From: Diatrype stigma
Lineage: Eukaryota > Ascomycota > Sordariomycetes > Xylariales > Diatrypaceae
Assembly: GCA_022225965.2 (NCBI GenBank)
Contig: JAKJXP020000060.1
Coordinates: forward strand, 186,001-250,000
Direction of reading: 5' to 3'
DNA length: 64,000 bases
Positions 1 through 9,802 of this stretch are shown piece by piece (position 1 is the stretch's first letter; each line of letters opens with the position of its first letter). A program made the position numbers and the translations under genes. The notes beneath the pieces were generated by a model, which did not search any database, had not been told where the DNA came from, and saw only the letters and a program-made list of their open reading frames with translations.

Positions 1-388
1 GCAATATGGTGTTGAAGAATGATAATATATCTGATTGCAGTTGAAGGTACTCAGTAACATATGAGCGAGGACTTGTATCTGTCGAGTCTTCCATAAGTGA
101 GCTACATCAAACAGGATGATATGTAGGTAACAAGTGATTCAGAAGTTTACATGTCACGATGTTTCACTGGAGATATTCGCGTTTGTGTAGAAACATGGAA
201 TTGGTAATGGGGTGCAATGCGCACTGATGGTAGATAGCACCCTCGTGATATCCTAGCAAACTACTGCAGAACTCTGCAAGGCCGAGAGTAACCTATGACT
301 ATGAGATCATCTCGGGTATCAGAGGTTGATGAAAGCACTTAGAAATCCTCCCAATTCGTGTTCAGGCTGCATTATCCGTAGAACCCGC
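1..388. other. spacer, no gene seen
   Basis: AT-rich sequence downstream of the stop codon of the minus-strand gene that ends at 389. It probably includes that gene's 3' UTR. No coding pattern, repeat or RNA gene was recognised. Confidence 0.4.
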
Positions 389-846
389 TTAGATGTCAGC
401 CTGCTTCTTAGCAGCCCTGGACTTCTTGTTGGAAGGAGGCTCAGCATCGCCAGCATCAGTCTTAGCCTTGCGCTTGGTAGGGGTGGCGTTGGCGACAGCG
501 CTGTCAGGAGCCGCCACGTTGCCCTCGCCGTCCTTGAGGGCCTGCTTGTACTCGCGAAGGATCTGCTTCGTCACGCGTTGGCTGTTTGACGAATCTCTGT
601 TAGGAAAGTACGACCCCCAATGATAGAACTTGTTGAGGAGCTCGGGAAAAGGAACGTGTAAAAAGCTTACCTGAGGGCACCCTCGGTGAAGCTGTAGCCG
701 AATCCCGCCATCTGCTCATGGACCTTGCCCCAGTTGATCTTGACCTTGAGGTCATTGCCGCCCGGCTTCACCTCTGCGAGGTGGGTGACCACGATTGCGA
801 GGAGTAGATCGCGCTCACCCTTGTCGTTCCAAGTAGGACCAGGCAT
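389..846 (-). CDS. small SANT/Myb-like basic nuclear protein
   Basis: Two exons on the minus strand, 846..671 and 596..389, give 127 residues. The 74-nt intron has a GTAAGC donor and an ACAG acceptor and joins in phase 2. The N-terminal half is a compact tryptophan-containing domain (WNDKGERDLLLAI near residue 6, NWGKVHEQM near residue 40, then FTEGALR). This resembles the short Myb/SANT-like proteins common in Sordariomycetes. The C-terminal half is charged, with KRKAK and NKKSRAAKK patches that fit nuclear localisation. A DNA- or chromatin-binding role is inferred from the family pattern; no target is known. The start is the first ATG before the conserved domain. The splice model is strong; the function is not. 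Confidence 0.7.
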
Positions 847-2498
847 CTTGATTTGGTGATCTGTTTAGTTTGATGGTGAGAGTAGATGGATTGATGATGG
901 AAAGTTGGAGGACTTGGATATGGGTCGTGTATTTTGTGTTCTTGTGTTCTTGTTGGTGTTCCTGGATGGTGGGTGGTGGTAGTCAAAATGGTGAGGATGT
1001 TTAGGATCTAGGAGATTTGGTGGTAAATAAAGTTGAAGGAATTCTCCACTTGCAGAAGATGTAAAGGCCAACAAGAAATTGTAGGCAACAACGTATTAGC
1101 CAGGCAAAAAATGTGTGACTGCCTTGTGGTGATAAACAGGAAAGAACAAGTGCTTGTACAGTCACTACGTCCCCCTTACCGAGTACAAGGCATCTAGTGA
1201 CTGAGGTACATAGACTTAACACTCGTACGTGACTTTATACCAATGTGGTTCACATCATACCTCACCCTGACAACATTTATTTTGACAACAGCGGCAACCC
1301 TATCCTGCATGAAAAATAACACCGGAGGTAAGCCAGGCCACCAATCATATGCGTGTATTGACGCCACCGGGCCTCACCCCTACCAAACCTATATAAGCTA
1401 CTACAGTACCTGCCCATAGGGTACCCTAAAGGTTGGACCGACTAGAGAATCTACAACTTGTTTGTTACTTCCTACTGGATATCTACCTAAATCCATATAC
1501 AGAACACCAGTGAAGCCCGTGGAATTACTAGATAATCCAGGTAGGAATTGTAGGTCAGAATCTTCAGCGGATGTATAACACAAAGGAGCGTTTCCCATAA
1601 TTTGCAGCCCTCTGCTACCACTTGGGGACAAGGCAGTTCTTTCCTACTAGCATCATCCGTCATAATTTCTCCCACACAACCACCTGGAAACTTCTACCGT
1701 GCCAGACAATAACATCACGGTCACATAGCCATCTAATAGCCATCTCAATGTAAGTGGTTGTAGTATATATGTCAGTCCCTTCCTTTGATGAAGCATGTCT
1801 ATCCTAGCTGCTATAGGTTGGATCATGTATTCTCTACTAAGACTACTTGAAAAGGTCACAATGGCCAGAAATGTTTGGTAACCATTAAACAACAAAATGC
1901 CTCTAAAGGTGTCAATATGAACGTGTGTCTGATTCGGAAGGGGCAATGTGACGAATACCTTGGCAGTTGCCTAGACGATCATTCAAGGAGTACAACTGAA
2001 AAGGTCAACGTGATATGCTGGCATCGTAGGGGTAACCACGATGAAAGTTCCATATGATACCCATGATACACGTTAACGTATGATCTAGAGAATACACGCA
2101 GGTAGATAATTTTGTACTAGGTATTTCTCTCTCCGATGAACCCTTGGTTCAAGTATGCCTGTCGTATGAACTTGAGCCCATGTCATGGATATGTGTGCAC
2201 CACTAAAACATGGGTGTAGGTACAAACTTGAATTCTTGAATAACGTGGATAAAATAACTGCAACGGTACTTGCGATCTTATTTCTAGGATATGCAATCTC
2301 GTGTACCTTAAGCACATCCCAAGTCAACTCGGGAATGCCGCCCTCCCTTCCATTAGTACGATCCAGTTCCATCCAATCCCGGTCACACCCGAAGCTCCAA
2401 TACCGCCACATGAAGTTGTTGTTAAAAACACCCAAAAACCAGATTTGCGCAGCCATTGGTTGCACGATTTGGATATGAAGGGCAACATTGTCATCAAC
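847..2498. other. spacer, no supported gene
   Basis: About 1.65 kb of mostly AT-rich sequence. Several open frames of 60-190 codons exist on the minus strand, including one at 2085-2648, but they lack splice support, conserved motifs or coding-like composition. The right end probably contains the promoter of the H3-like gene. No repeat or RNA gene was recognised. Confidence 0.4.
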
Positions 2499-3091
2499 AT
2501 GAAGGGTGAGATTCCATGCACAATTTCTTGTTAGTACTAATACTAACCCAAGTAGCCATTGCAGCCAGCAGGAAGGCTCGCCATGGTCAACGATCATCCC
2601 TTGGTACTGAAGGGGAGAGACGCGTTTCTTTTCGGGCGTCGAAGTCATTTCTTCGCAGGCCGAAAGCCAAAGGAATCAGATCTAGGCTCGCAGCCCAGCA
2701 CTCGGATAAACAGCCACCACAAGGTATCCCTGAGAAGAACTTCCAAGCATTGGTTCGTGCCCCACGCCCAGTTCCCAGTTCCATTCTTCTCGGTTTTTAA
2801 CAAGCTACTTAGGTACAACAACTCCTTCTGGTCTTAGACCCAACGGCCTTCTCTCCACTTGGGTATTCCATCACTGCTCGAGCCATCAGAGCTTTGCAGG
2901 AGGCAGCTGAGGCTTACATCGTCGAGGAACTCCAAACTCTGCAAGTGGTAGCGGCGCATGCTGGACGTACTAGAGTCCAATATGTGCGTATATATTTCTA
3001 CCTTCATCTACGTTCTTCGCGAGCTAACTATGACGCTTAGGAGGATAAGCTGCTGATCAGAAACGTCATGAATGTCTTTTGGGGAAACTAG
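2499..3091 (+). CDS. highly divergent histone H3-like protein
   Basis: Four exons, 2499..2505, 2565..2756, 2838..2983 and 3041..3091, give an uninterrupted 131-residue protein; canonical H3 has about 135. Intron 1 has a GTGAGA donor, an exact TACTAAC branch site and a GCAG end. Intron 3 has GTGCGT, GCTAAC and TTAG. Intron 2 has a weaker GTGCCC donor. The N-terminal tail is Lys/Arg-rich (MKASRKARHG). A short NFQALV block matches H3 PFQRLV, and the strongest match is the central histone-fold helix (AIRALQEAAEAYIVEEL, then AAHAGRTRVQY), equivalent to H3 AIGALQEAAEAYL and AIHAKRVTI. The alpha-N/alpha-1 region is poorly conserved and contains Pro-Pro. The first exon could instead begin at the in-frame ATG at 2475. 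It may be a rapidly evolving H3 or CenH3-like variant or a decaying paralogue that has kept its frame. Length, exon phases and the helix match support the gene; its function is unknown. Confidence 0.6.
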
Positions 3092-3965
3092 ATGGTGGCA
3101 ATGAGGATGTTACTGGCTTGGCCAAAGGTTGGCCACCATGTAGGTACCATCTAGATAGCCATTGCCCTTGACCCAGACCAGTGACATAGTGAAGGCGGTA
3201 ACCAACGACAACCATTCAACACAAATCATTCCTTCATTCTTATTATACTCATGTGACCACATCTGCATACAGGTTTCCTAAAGCCAATAAATATACTAAA
3301 TCTTAGCGAGAAGTGCGTAAATTCAAGACCGTCCTTAGATAATCATGTAAACCTTTACTCAGTGGTGGAATAGGGGTTTTCCGGCTAAAAGTGGACCCCG
3401 CTCAATGATTGGCTATCATACCATCGATCCCCACATTTGACCACAAAAGGGGGGAGGGAGGGCGACAACTATCTTAACGAAGTGCTTATCTTCCAAGTCT
3501 TACATCTTCTACCACCCCATAATATTTCCACCGGAGTTGAGAGGCCTTCGCGCGTCTTTCATGAAATGGGATTGTAGGAAGGTATTCAACTGTGCCTGAT
3601 CAGCAGAAGAGACGCTAATACGGTCAAGAGTCAAGACACCACTAGCGACGTTGTTCACATCACCCCAGAAGTATATGGTCACAATCAAAAGTTCACACGA
3701 ATAGCTTATTGGAATATTGACCGAAATTCAAAGGTAGGTACCGTAAGCAAGTATGTAGAACACCTTCTCTTATCTACGTAGCATCCAATCCTAGAGGAAG
3801 ATGCTGTGCGACCCTATTGACTTAGACCCCGCTTCCAGGGAATGATCATCTTGTGTGTGATATATACCACCTCTTTCCTCAGTTGAGAGAACACACATGC
3901 CGCAAATATTACTTCTCTACCATCTATACCTCACGAACTAGAGCTTAAATTTGCTTGCTTACAGG
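3092..3965. other. spacer and permease promoter
   Basis: Non-coding sequence between the H3-like gene and the permease. A TATA-like TGATATATA lies at about 3858-3866, roughly 100 bp before the permease start. A GCTTACAG string directly before the permease ATG looks like an intron acceptor, so a 5' UTR intron is possible. Nothing else was recognised. Confidence 0.35.
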
Positions 3966-5603
3966 ATGGCCGCTACTCCTACTATATCTGCGAAGGTCGC
4001 GACGGAAGTCGAAGTGGACAAGCAGGGAAACTCTGAAATACTAACCATCGACGAATACCAGCTGGCAACACTCGGATATAAGCAAGAATTTCTTCGGTCC
4101 CTGGGCTTATTCGAGAGCTGGGCGGCCACACTGAGCACGATGAATTTCGTCTCAGGTATACCGGCTATGTTCGGCTTCGTCATGATTACCGGCGGGCCCA
4201 AATCGGCGTTTGCCAACTGGACCATGGTCGGCGGCCTTTCCTGCATTATCTCCCTGGCAATGGCAGAGCTGGCGGCTGCTCTCCCTACCGCGGGCGGTAT
4301 ATACTATTGGTCCTACAACCTGGGCGGCAAGGAATGGGGCCCTTTCCTGTCCTGGATGACGGCCTGGTGGAATTGGGCTAGTTGGATCACCGTCATTCCA
4401 GCTTGCCAGCAGGGCACGGCCAATTTCCTGGTCGCCGCACTAGAAATCCAATATCCAGACCTACCCGTCCTCTCGGAAGGCTGGTTCTTGTGGATTGTGG
4501 GCTCCGGGGGCCTTCTACTCTCCATGCTACCCAACATCTACTCCCCGAAAATTCTACGGATATACCTTCGCGTCGCCATCTTCGTATATTTCGTGCTATT
4601 ATCCATATACTGGATTTGGTTTCCATTACAGGCCTCCTCCGCAGGTCACCACTTCGACATGGACATCCTCAGCAAGTTTTACAACGGGATAAATACTGGA
4701 AACGACCAACAGGCTTCCGATACCTACTGTTGGATTATATCAACTCTTTTCGGTGCTTGGATATTTGGAGGCTTTGATGCATCTGCGCATCTGTCCGAAG
4801 AGACGCTCCGGGCCTCCACCACCGTAGCCAGGGGTATCTACATGGCGACATTGTCAGGATGGCTTTTGTCGGTCCCAACACTCTTCATAATCTTGATCTG
4901 CTTACAAAACTTCGACGGGATTATTTCTGCAAGCTACACTACCAACTTCGCCGAGTATCTGGTACAACTCCTCGGCAAGCGCGGTGCAGTGGTAGTCCTC
5001 GCGGTGCTCTGGGTCGATTCTATCTGTGGAACTGGGGCCAATTTCATGTCGGCACAAAGAGTTACATATGCCATCTCCCGTGACCACATTCTGCCCTTCA
5101 GCTCGGTGTTCCGCAAGCTTTCGTCCAGGAAGGTGCCTGTCAATGCCGCCATCCTCGTTTACTGCCTCTCAGTTGCGATCTCGGCAGCTGTCATCGGGTC
5201 CACTGTTGCGTTCTCTGCCATAACTGCTACCGCCGTTATTGCGGCGAATTCGAGTTATATCATCCCGATTGTTTCCCGACAGACCATCGCTCGTCGAACA
5301 TTTGTGCCAGCCAAGTGGAATCTAGGCAAGCTCTCAACTCCGATAGCTACCGTGTCAACTCTTTGGATGCTGTATTTGTTTGTGATACTGATGCTTCCTC
5401 AGCAGTATCCTGTAACAAGGAACACATTGAATTATGCGCCAATCTGCATTGGTATCGTCGGCAGTTTCAGTCTAACAGGATGGTTCCTACCTCGATGGGG
5501 GGCGAGACACTGGTTTCATGGTCCTACCAGAACTGTAAGTACGGAAGTGGTATCAAGTACGCGATTTGAGAATGGTGGGAGCTATGAACAGAAGGTCAAT
5601 TGA
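3966..5603 (+). CDS. GABA/choline-type amino-acid permease (APC superfamily)
   Basis: Single open frame of 545 residues from the first ATG (3966). It encodes a plasma-membrane type importer of the amino-acid/choline transporter family that includes yeast Uga4 and Hnm1. About 12 hydrophobic segments are visible. The family signature blocks are present: NFVSGIPAMFGF early, MAELAAALPTAGGIYYW in the second/third helices, the FGGFDASAHLSEET block near the middle, and ISRDHILPFSS followed by KVPVNAAI. The substrate cannot be read from the sequence; GABA, choline or another amino acid are all possible. A strong GTAAGT occurs inside the frame near 5535 (after HGPTRT), so the last 20-odd codons could be replaced by an alternative 3' exon. 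The next gene is also a transporter, but no shared regulation is visible. Confidence 0.85.
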   Translation: MAATPTISAKVATEVEVDKQGNSEILTIDEYQLATLGYKQEFLRSLGLFESWAATLSTMNFVSGIPAMFGFVMITGGPKSAFANWTMVGGLSCIISLAMAELAAALPTAGGIYYWSYNLGGKEWGPFLSWMTAWWNWASWITVIPACQQGTANFLVAALEIQYPDLPVLSEGWFLWIVGSGGLLLSMLPNIYSPKILRIYLRVAIFVYFVLLSIYWIWFPLQASSAGHHFDMDILSKFYNGINTGNDQQASDTYCWIISTLFGAWIFGGFDASAHLSEETLRASTTVARGIYMATLSGWLLSVPTLFIILICLQNFDGIISASYTTNFAEYLVQLLGKRGAVVVLAVLWVDSICGTGANFMSAQRVTYAISRDHILPFSSVFRKLSSRKVPVNAAILVYCLSVAISAAVIGSTVAFSAITATAVIAANSSYIIPIVSRQTIARRTFVPAKWNLGKLSTPIATVSTLWMLYLFVILMLPQQYPVTRNTLNYAPICIGIVGSFSLTGWFLPRWGARHWFHGPTRTVSTEVVSSTRFENGGSYEQKVN

Positions 5604-6514
5604 GATCCGATATTACAATCCGATATCAGCACTAGAACCTGTTTTGGGCTTATGAACCATTGGTATTTTCGAGGTTATATATCTTCAGTAAGGGATGGAA
5701 CGCAGACCTTGGTAGTCGATGGCGAGGAGTCTCAATATGCCGAATATCATCGTAATAGGAACCACCAAAAAGAGTTGGGCTGATAAAAACCCGGAACCAA
5801 AATATGCCATAAGAAATATTATTGAGATCTATAATATTAATAAAACCTGGGGGTGACATTCATCAAGTTCAGCGTACATCATCTAACGGCATTTCACTGG
5901 TTCTGTAGTAGAGGCCTTGTAGAGCCATTGGCAACGCCCAGCAACAAGCATGCTGTCTTGTACAAGAAAGGGCACACATTATCCCAGATCATGGATTTGG
6001 AGAGAGTCGTCAATGGCTAAGGCTCGTTGACGTTGTCTGTTTTAGTAGCAATGTAGAAAAGAGTTGTCGTGTTCCTAAAGCGGTAACCCGGTTAACGTGC
6101 TTTGTTGGAGAGGGTTTTCTTGATGGTTCCCAGGCTTAACCCCTTTCCACATAGCGTCTACTAATCACGCACTTCGCAGTAAAGTCACGGTAACCCGGAC
6201 CCACATATGCCGATCAGCAACACGGCATTTGCCCCGGCACTTATCGCTGGCCGACCGGAAACTGCCAAGCCCGGGCTAAGATCATATTCCGGGTTACTAC
6301 GATCCTCCTTGGGACAGTCCTCGTGAACCAAGTCGCTTGAACTTCTTATTTTCTCAAAAGCCTTTTTGGGAGCCTGATATAACACTTCTCTCAGCAACAC
6401 TTTCGAACTTGATTGAATGGGACTGCGATACGATGGTGCTAAGGGGGGACTTTGCTCCAAGAGGCATCAAGGATCATGCCTTAGAGCCTCCACAAATTCC
6501 CCAACTCTAATGCA

Positions 6515-6539
6515 CCCCAGCTCGTTACCCCAGCTGGGG
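6515..6539. promoter_or_regulatory. clustered CreA/Mig1-type sites (SYGGRG)
   Basis: CCCCAG at 6515-6520 and the palindrome CCCCAGCTGGGG at 6528-6539 give three copies of the SYGGRG core, two of them inverted and abutting. In Pezizomycotina closely spaced sites of this kind are bound by the carbon catabolite repressor CreA. They lie about 400 bp before a sugar transporter, where glucose repression would make sense. This is a motif match only. Confidence 0.4.
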
Positions 6540-6821
6540 AAAGGCGCTTTGACAAGGAAAGACCAGGTAGTCGGGGAAATGGGCCGATTCCTATGACGGC
6601 AGACCGCACGACTCGGTGGGACTTGGAAGTTGGCTTCATCAGATCGACAGTCCCATAGGGCTACACATGTGCGTCCCCGAGGGTTACGTCTGGATACTCA
6701 TAGTAAGGTCGCCCAGTGACCGGGGCGAACATCGACCGAAGATAGAAGATGTATCCTCGGTCCCTCATCTCCATTCGGGGCTATGGAGCCCGGAGAGGCA
6801 GGGTTGTCAAGAGTAAGTACC

Positions 6822-6828
6822 TATAAAG
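6822..6828 (+). promoter_or_regulatory. TATA-like element of the sugar transporter
   Basis: TATAAAG about 115 bp before the transporter ATG, in an otherwise mixed-composition promoter. The position fits a core promoter. No transcription start evidence is available. Confidence 0.35.
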
Positions 6829-6942
6829 ACCGGCCATCGTGCCCGATGCATGCGATGCATGCTCGTTCGTATACTCGTTTGTATGCACTGAAAGAAAAGG
6901 AGAGAGACTGGGTCCAGCTTCTCAATACCTGTTGCTAACGAG

Positions 6943-9015
6943 ATGCCTCACTTCAACATTTTCGGCCGCGGCTTCAAGCTGCGCGCCGCCATAACCATCG
7001 CCTGTCAGATGGCCTTCATTCTGTTCGGCTACGATCAGGGCGTCTTCAGTGGGATCGTCGGAAACGAAAACTTCCTCGATACCTTTGGACACCCGGGCCC
7101 CTCGCTAGAAGGTATCATCGTGAGCATCTACAATCTCGGGTGTTTCACCGGCTGCATCCTCTCGTTTATGTTCTGCGAGAAGACGGGCCGCAGACTGGCC
7201 ATGTGGATCGCCATGATATTCATCATCGTAAGGCATTGCTCCGTGCATAGTACCCCTTGAAGGTGTCTTACTCACTGGACGTTTCGCTATAGATCGGTGC
7301 CGCGCTCCAAACGTCCGCCTATACCGTCCCGCATATGATGGTAGCTCGTTTCATCTGCGGCATCGGCACGGGGATCGAAACGTCGACCGTCCCAATGTAC
7401 CAATCGGAACTGTGCGAGGCTGAGAGAAGGGGAAGACTCGTGGCGTCTGAGCCGCTTTTCGTAGGATTAGGCATCGAGATCGCGTATTGGTTCGATTACG
7501 GCATGAGTTTTACGGAAGGTGAAATAGCCTGGAGACTTCCCATCGCATGCCAGATAATCTTCGCGGTTGTAAGTCATCGAAGCCTCGGCACATCAAATAG
7601 TGCGATCACTTACACTTATGTGCATAGTTCGTTATCTTGCTAGTCTTTGGTCTCCCCGAATCGCCCAGGTATTTGTACAAACATGGACGCCATGAAGAGG
7701 CAATGGAAATACTCTGTCAGGTCTATGACGCTACTCCGGATCACCCCCAGATCGCCAAGGAAAACCAAGAGATCCTGGATGCGCTCAAGATCGAACAAGA
7801 ACATGGCGAGTATAAGTGGTCGCAGCTTTTCAAGAAGGATGAGATCCAAACTGGTCGAAGAGTATTGCTCGCGTACGGCATGCAGTTCATGAATCAGATG
7901 GGCGGCATCAATCTTGTTGTGTGAGTCCTCCTGCATGTTGGCTTGTAGAGTGCGGTAGAACTTACACGTTGGCAGGTACTACATCACGTCCGTCTTGCAG
8001 ATAAACGTCGGCTTGGATCGGAACATGTCCTTACTCCTCGGTGGCGTTATTAACGCCATGTTCTTCCTTGGTTCTCTATTCCCAACATTCTTTCTTGACA
8101 GATACGGGCGACGTAACCCGATGATGTGGGGTTGCTTCGGTCTAGGAGTCTCCATGATGATGATTTCAATCCTCCTTAGCTTCCAAGACCGAGGAGACCA
8201 CTTGGCCCAAGCCACATCCAAAGGCAGTGTGGCCTTCTTCTTTACGGTATGAAACCCGATACCACTTCCAACGAATTGCTCATCTGACCGTTTCATAGTA
8301 CATGGCTTTCTTCGGTATGACTGCCAATTGTATACCATGGTAAGTACAAACCGTTCTATTTATTACCCTAAGTTTACGCTGGCTGTGATGTCAACCACTT
8401 GGGTTGCTTTATTTCACATAGCAAGACTATGGACATTTCCCATACCTAGATTCCTAGCAGTCACTAACACAACACATAGGGTTTACGTACCCGAGATCCT
8501 ACCGCTTCACGTCCGTGCCAAAGGAACGGCAGTGGGAATATCATCCAACTGGCTATGGAACTTTTTCGTAAGTCATTGACCCCGTTCGGCAAACACACGA
8601 GACGAATTTGCTAGCCTCCTTCTCCCCCTGTTGGCCTGTATCTCCCACGGGCAGGACGGTTTCTAATCTTGGGACTACACAGGTCGTCATGATCACACCG
8701 ACACTCCTCAACAACTTGGCCTGGAAGGGCTACCTCATCTTCATGGTTCTCAACTTCGCCTTCGTGCCGCTGGTTTACTTCTGCTATCCGGAGACGACTA
8801 ACCTGTCGCTCGAAGAGATTGATGGCTTGTTCCTGGAGCCCCACGCGGTCAAGACCAGTCTGCAAGTCGCTAAGCACGGCTGGGGCGTGGAGAGCGGGTG
8901 GGCCAAGCGACGGGAACTCGCACAAAAGGGTGCCCAGCTGGGAGGCGTGGTTGCGCAAGGGGATAAGAGTGAAGTCGTTACGGAGAAGACGGAAGTACAG
9001 CATGTGGGTGAATGA
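6943..9015 (+). CDS. MFS sugar transporter (hexose/lactose permease type)
   Basis: Seven exons, 6943..7227, 7293..7568, 7628..7920, 7976..8246, 8299..8339, 8480..8567 and 8683..9015, give 528 residues with all phases consistent. Exon 5 is only 41 nt. Introns use GTAAGG, GTAAGT, GTGAGT and GTATGA donors. The protein has the 12-helix sugar-porter layout: FGYDQGVFSGI in helix 1, PMYQSELCEAERRG after helix 4, PESPRYL in the central loop, DRYGRR between helices 8 and 9, and PETTNLSLEEID after helix 12. It is inferred to import a sugar by proton symport across the plasma membrane; the specific sugar cannot be told. The hydrophilic C-tail is charged. The CreA-type sites upstream suggest glucose repression. 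Confidence 0.88.
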
Positions 9016-9802
9016 TATCTCGTCAACTTCTAAGACCGCATCGCCACACGCAGAAGAAGCTAGCTACGTATATAGCCATGGCAATGACAACGGAGATTCA
9101 AGCCTCGTTCAAATCGATGTTGCAGCGACTTCAGCGTGCGGGATCTATAAAAAGGGGGAAATAAAATCTATCGGCCCCACTCCGGTACATTCGACGGCCT
9201 TCGTAGTAAACATGAGTTTAAGAAGCCGAAAATGACCAAAGCAACTTAGTAATAGTTAGGACTATCCGGGCTATCAGCCTACGAGACTGACCGAGCCTGA
9301 TCTTTACTGAAGACCGCGCAAACGATAGCACGTTGAAGGGAGGAACCAACTAACTACGTAGATACGCGAGACAGACAGGCTGATATTGGTACTGGCCCAG
9401 CCCGGCCCAACCCACATCCCGGAAATCGGCACGAAGTGGAGAGACTTACGACGCGCGGCACCCCCGGCGCCATTCCTATCAGGTCCAAGAGAGCACTTTA
9501 TCTTATCAATCTCTCCCAATGATTGCACCTCGATCAGCTCGACCTGGGACAAGTCCGCGCGGCGCAGCGTGGTGTAGGCAGGGTCTCGAACGATGTCCCA
9601 CACCGCTTGCCCTGCGATCTGATACATTTACAAAGCTTCGGGATCCCACCGTTTCTTGTTTTGCTGCAAGCAGAACCAGCGCTGGTGACTGCATAGCTGT
9701 AACGTGTTGAGTCGTTTCGGTGCTCGTACTCAGGTTACTACCTACGTAGTATAAACTCGAACATTCTGGCCAAAGGAATTCCATTGGTTGGTAACCAAGC
9801 AA
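9016..9802. other. spacer, one doubtful short minus-strand frame
   Basis: Contains the 3' end of the sugar-transporter transcript and the promoter of the secreted protein. A minus-strand frame starting at 9627 reads like protein for about 60 codons and reaches a GTAAGT donor near 9448. No downstream exon could be supported, so no gene is called. Confidence 0.35.

Larger units (their letters stand above)
5604..6942. other. spacer and sugar-transporter promoter
   Basis: About 1.3 kb without a supported gene. The right half holds the paired CreA-type sites and a TATA-like element listed separately. Short direct repeats (GATGCATGC, CGTTCGTAT) lie at about 6845-6885, just before the transporter start. 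An open frame at 6185-6460 on the minus strand shows no family resemblance and was not accepted. Confidence 0.4.

Noticed and set aside
2085..2648. 187-codon minus-strand frame
   Set aside because: It overlaps the H3-like exons on the other strand and shows no domain or coding-like pattern.
3941..3965. Upstream non-ATG extension of the permease frame
   Set aside because: It would need a TTG start; the ATG at 3966 follows immediately and gives a normal N-terminus.
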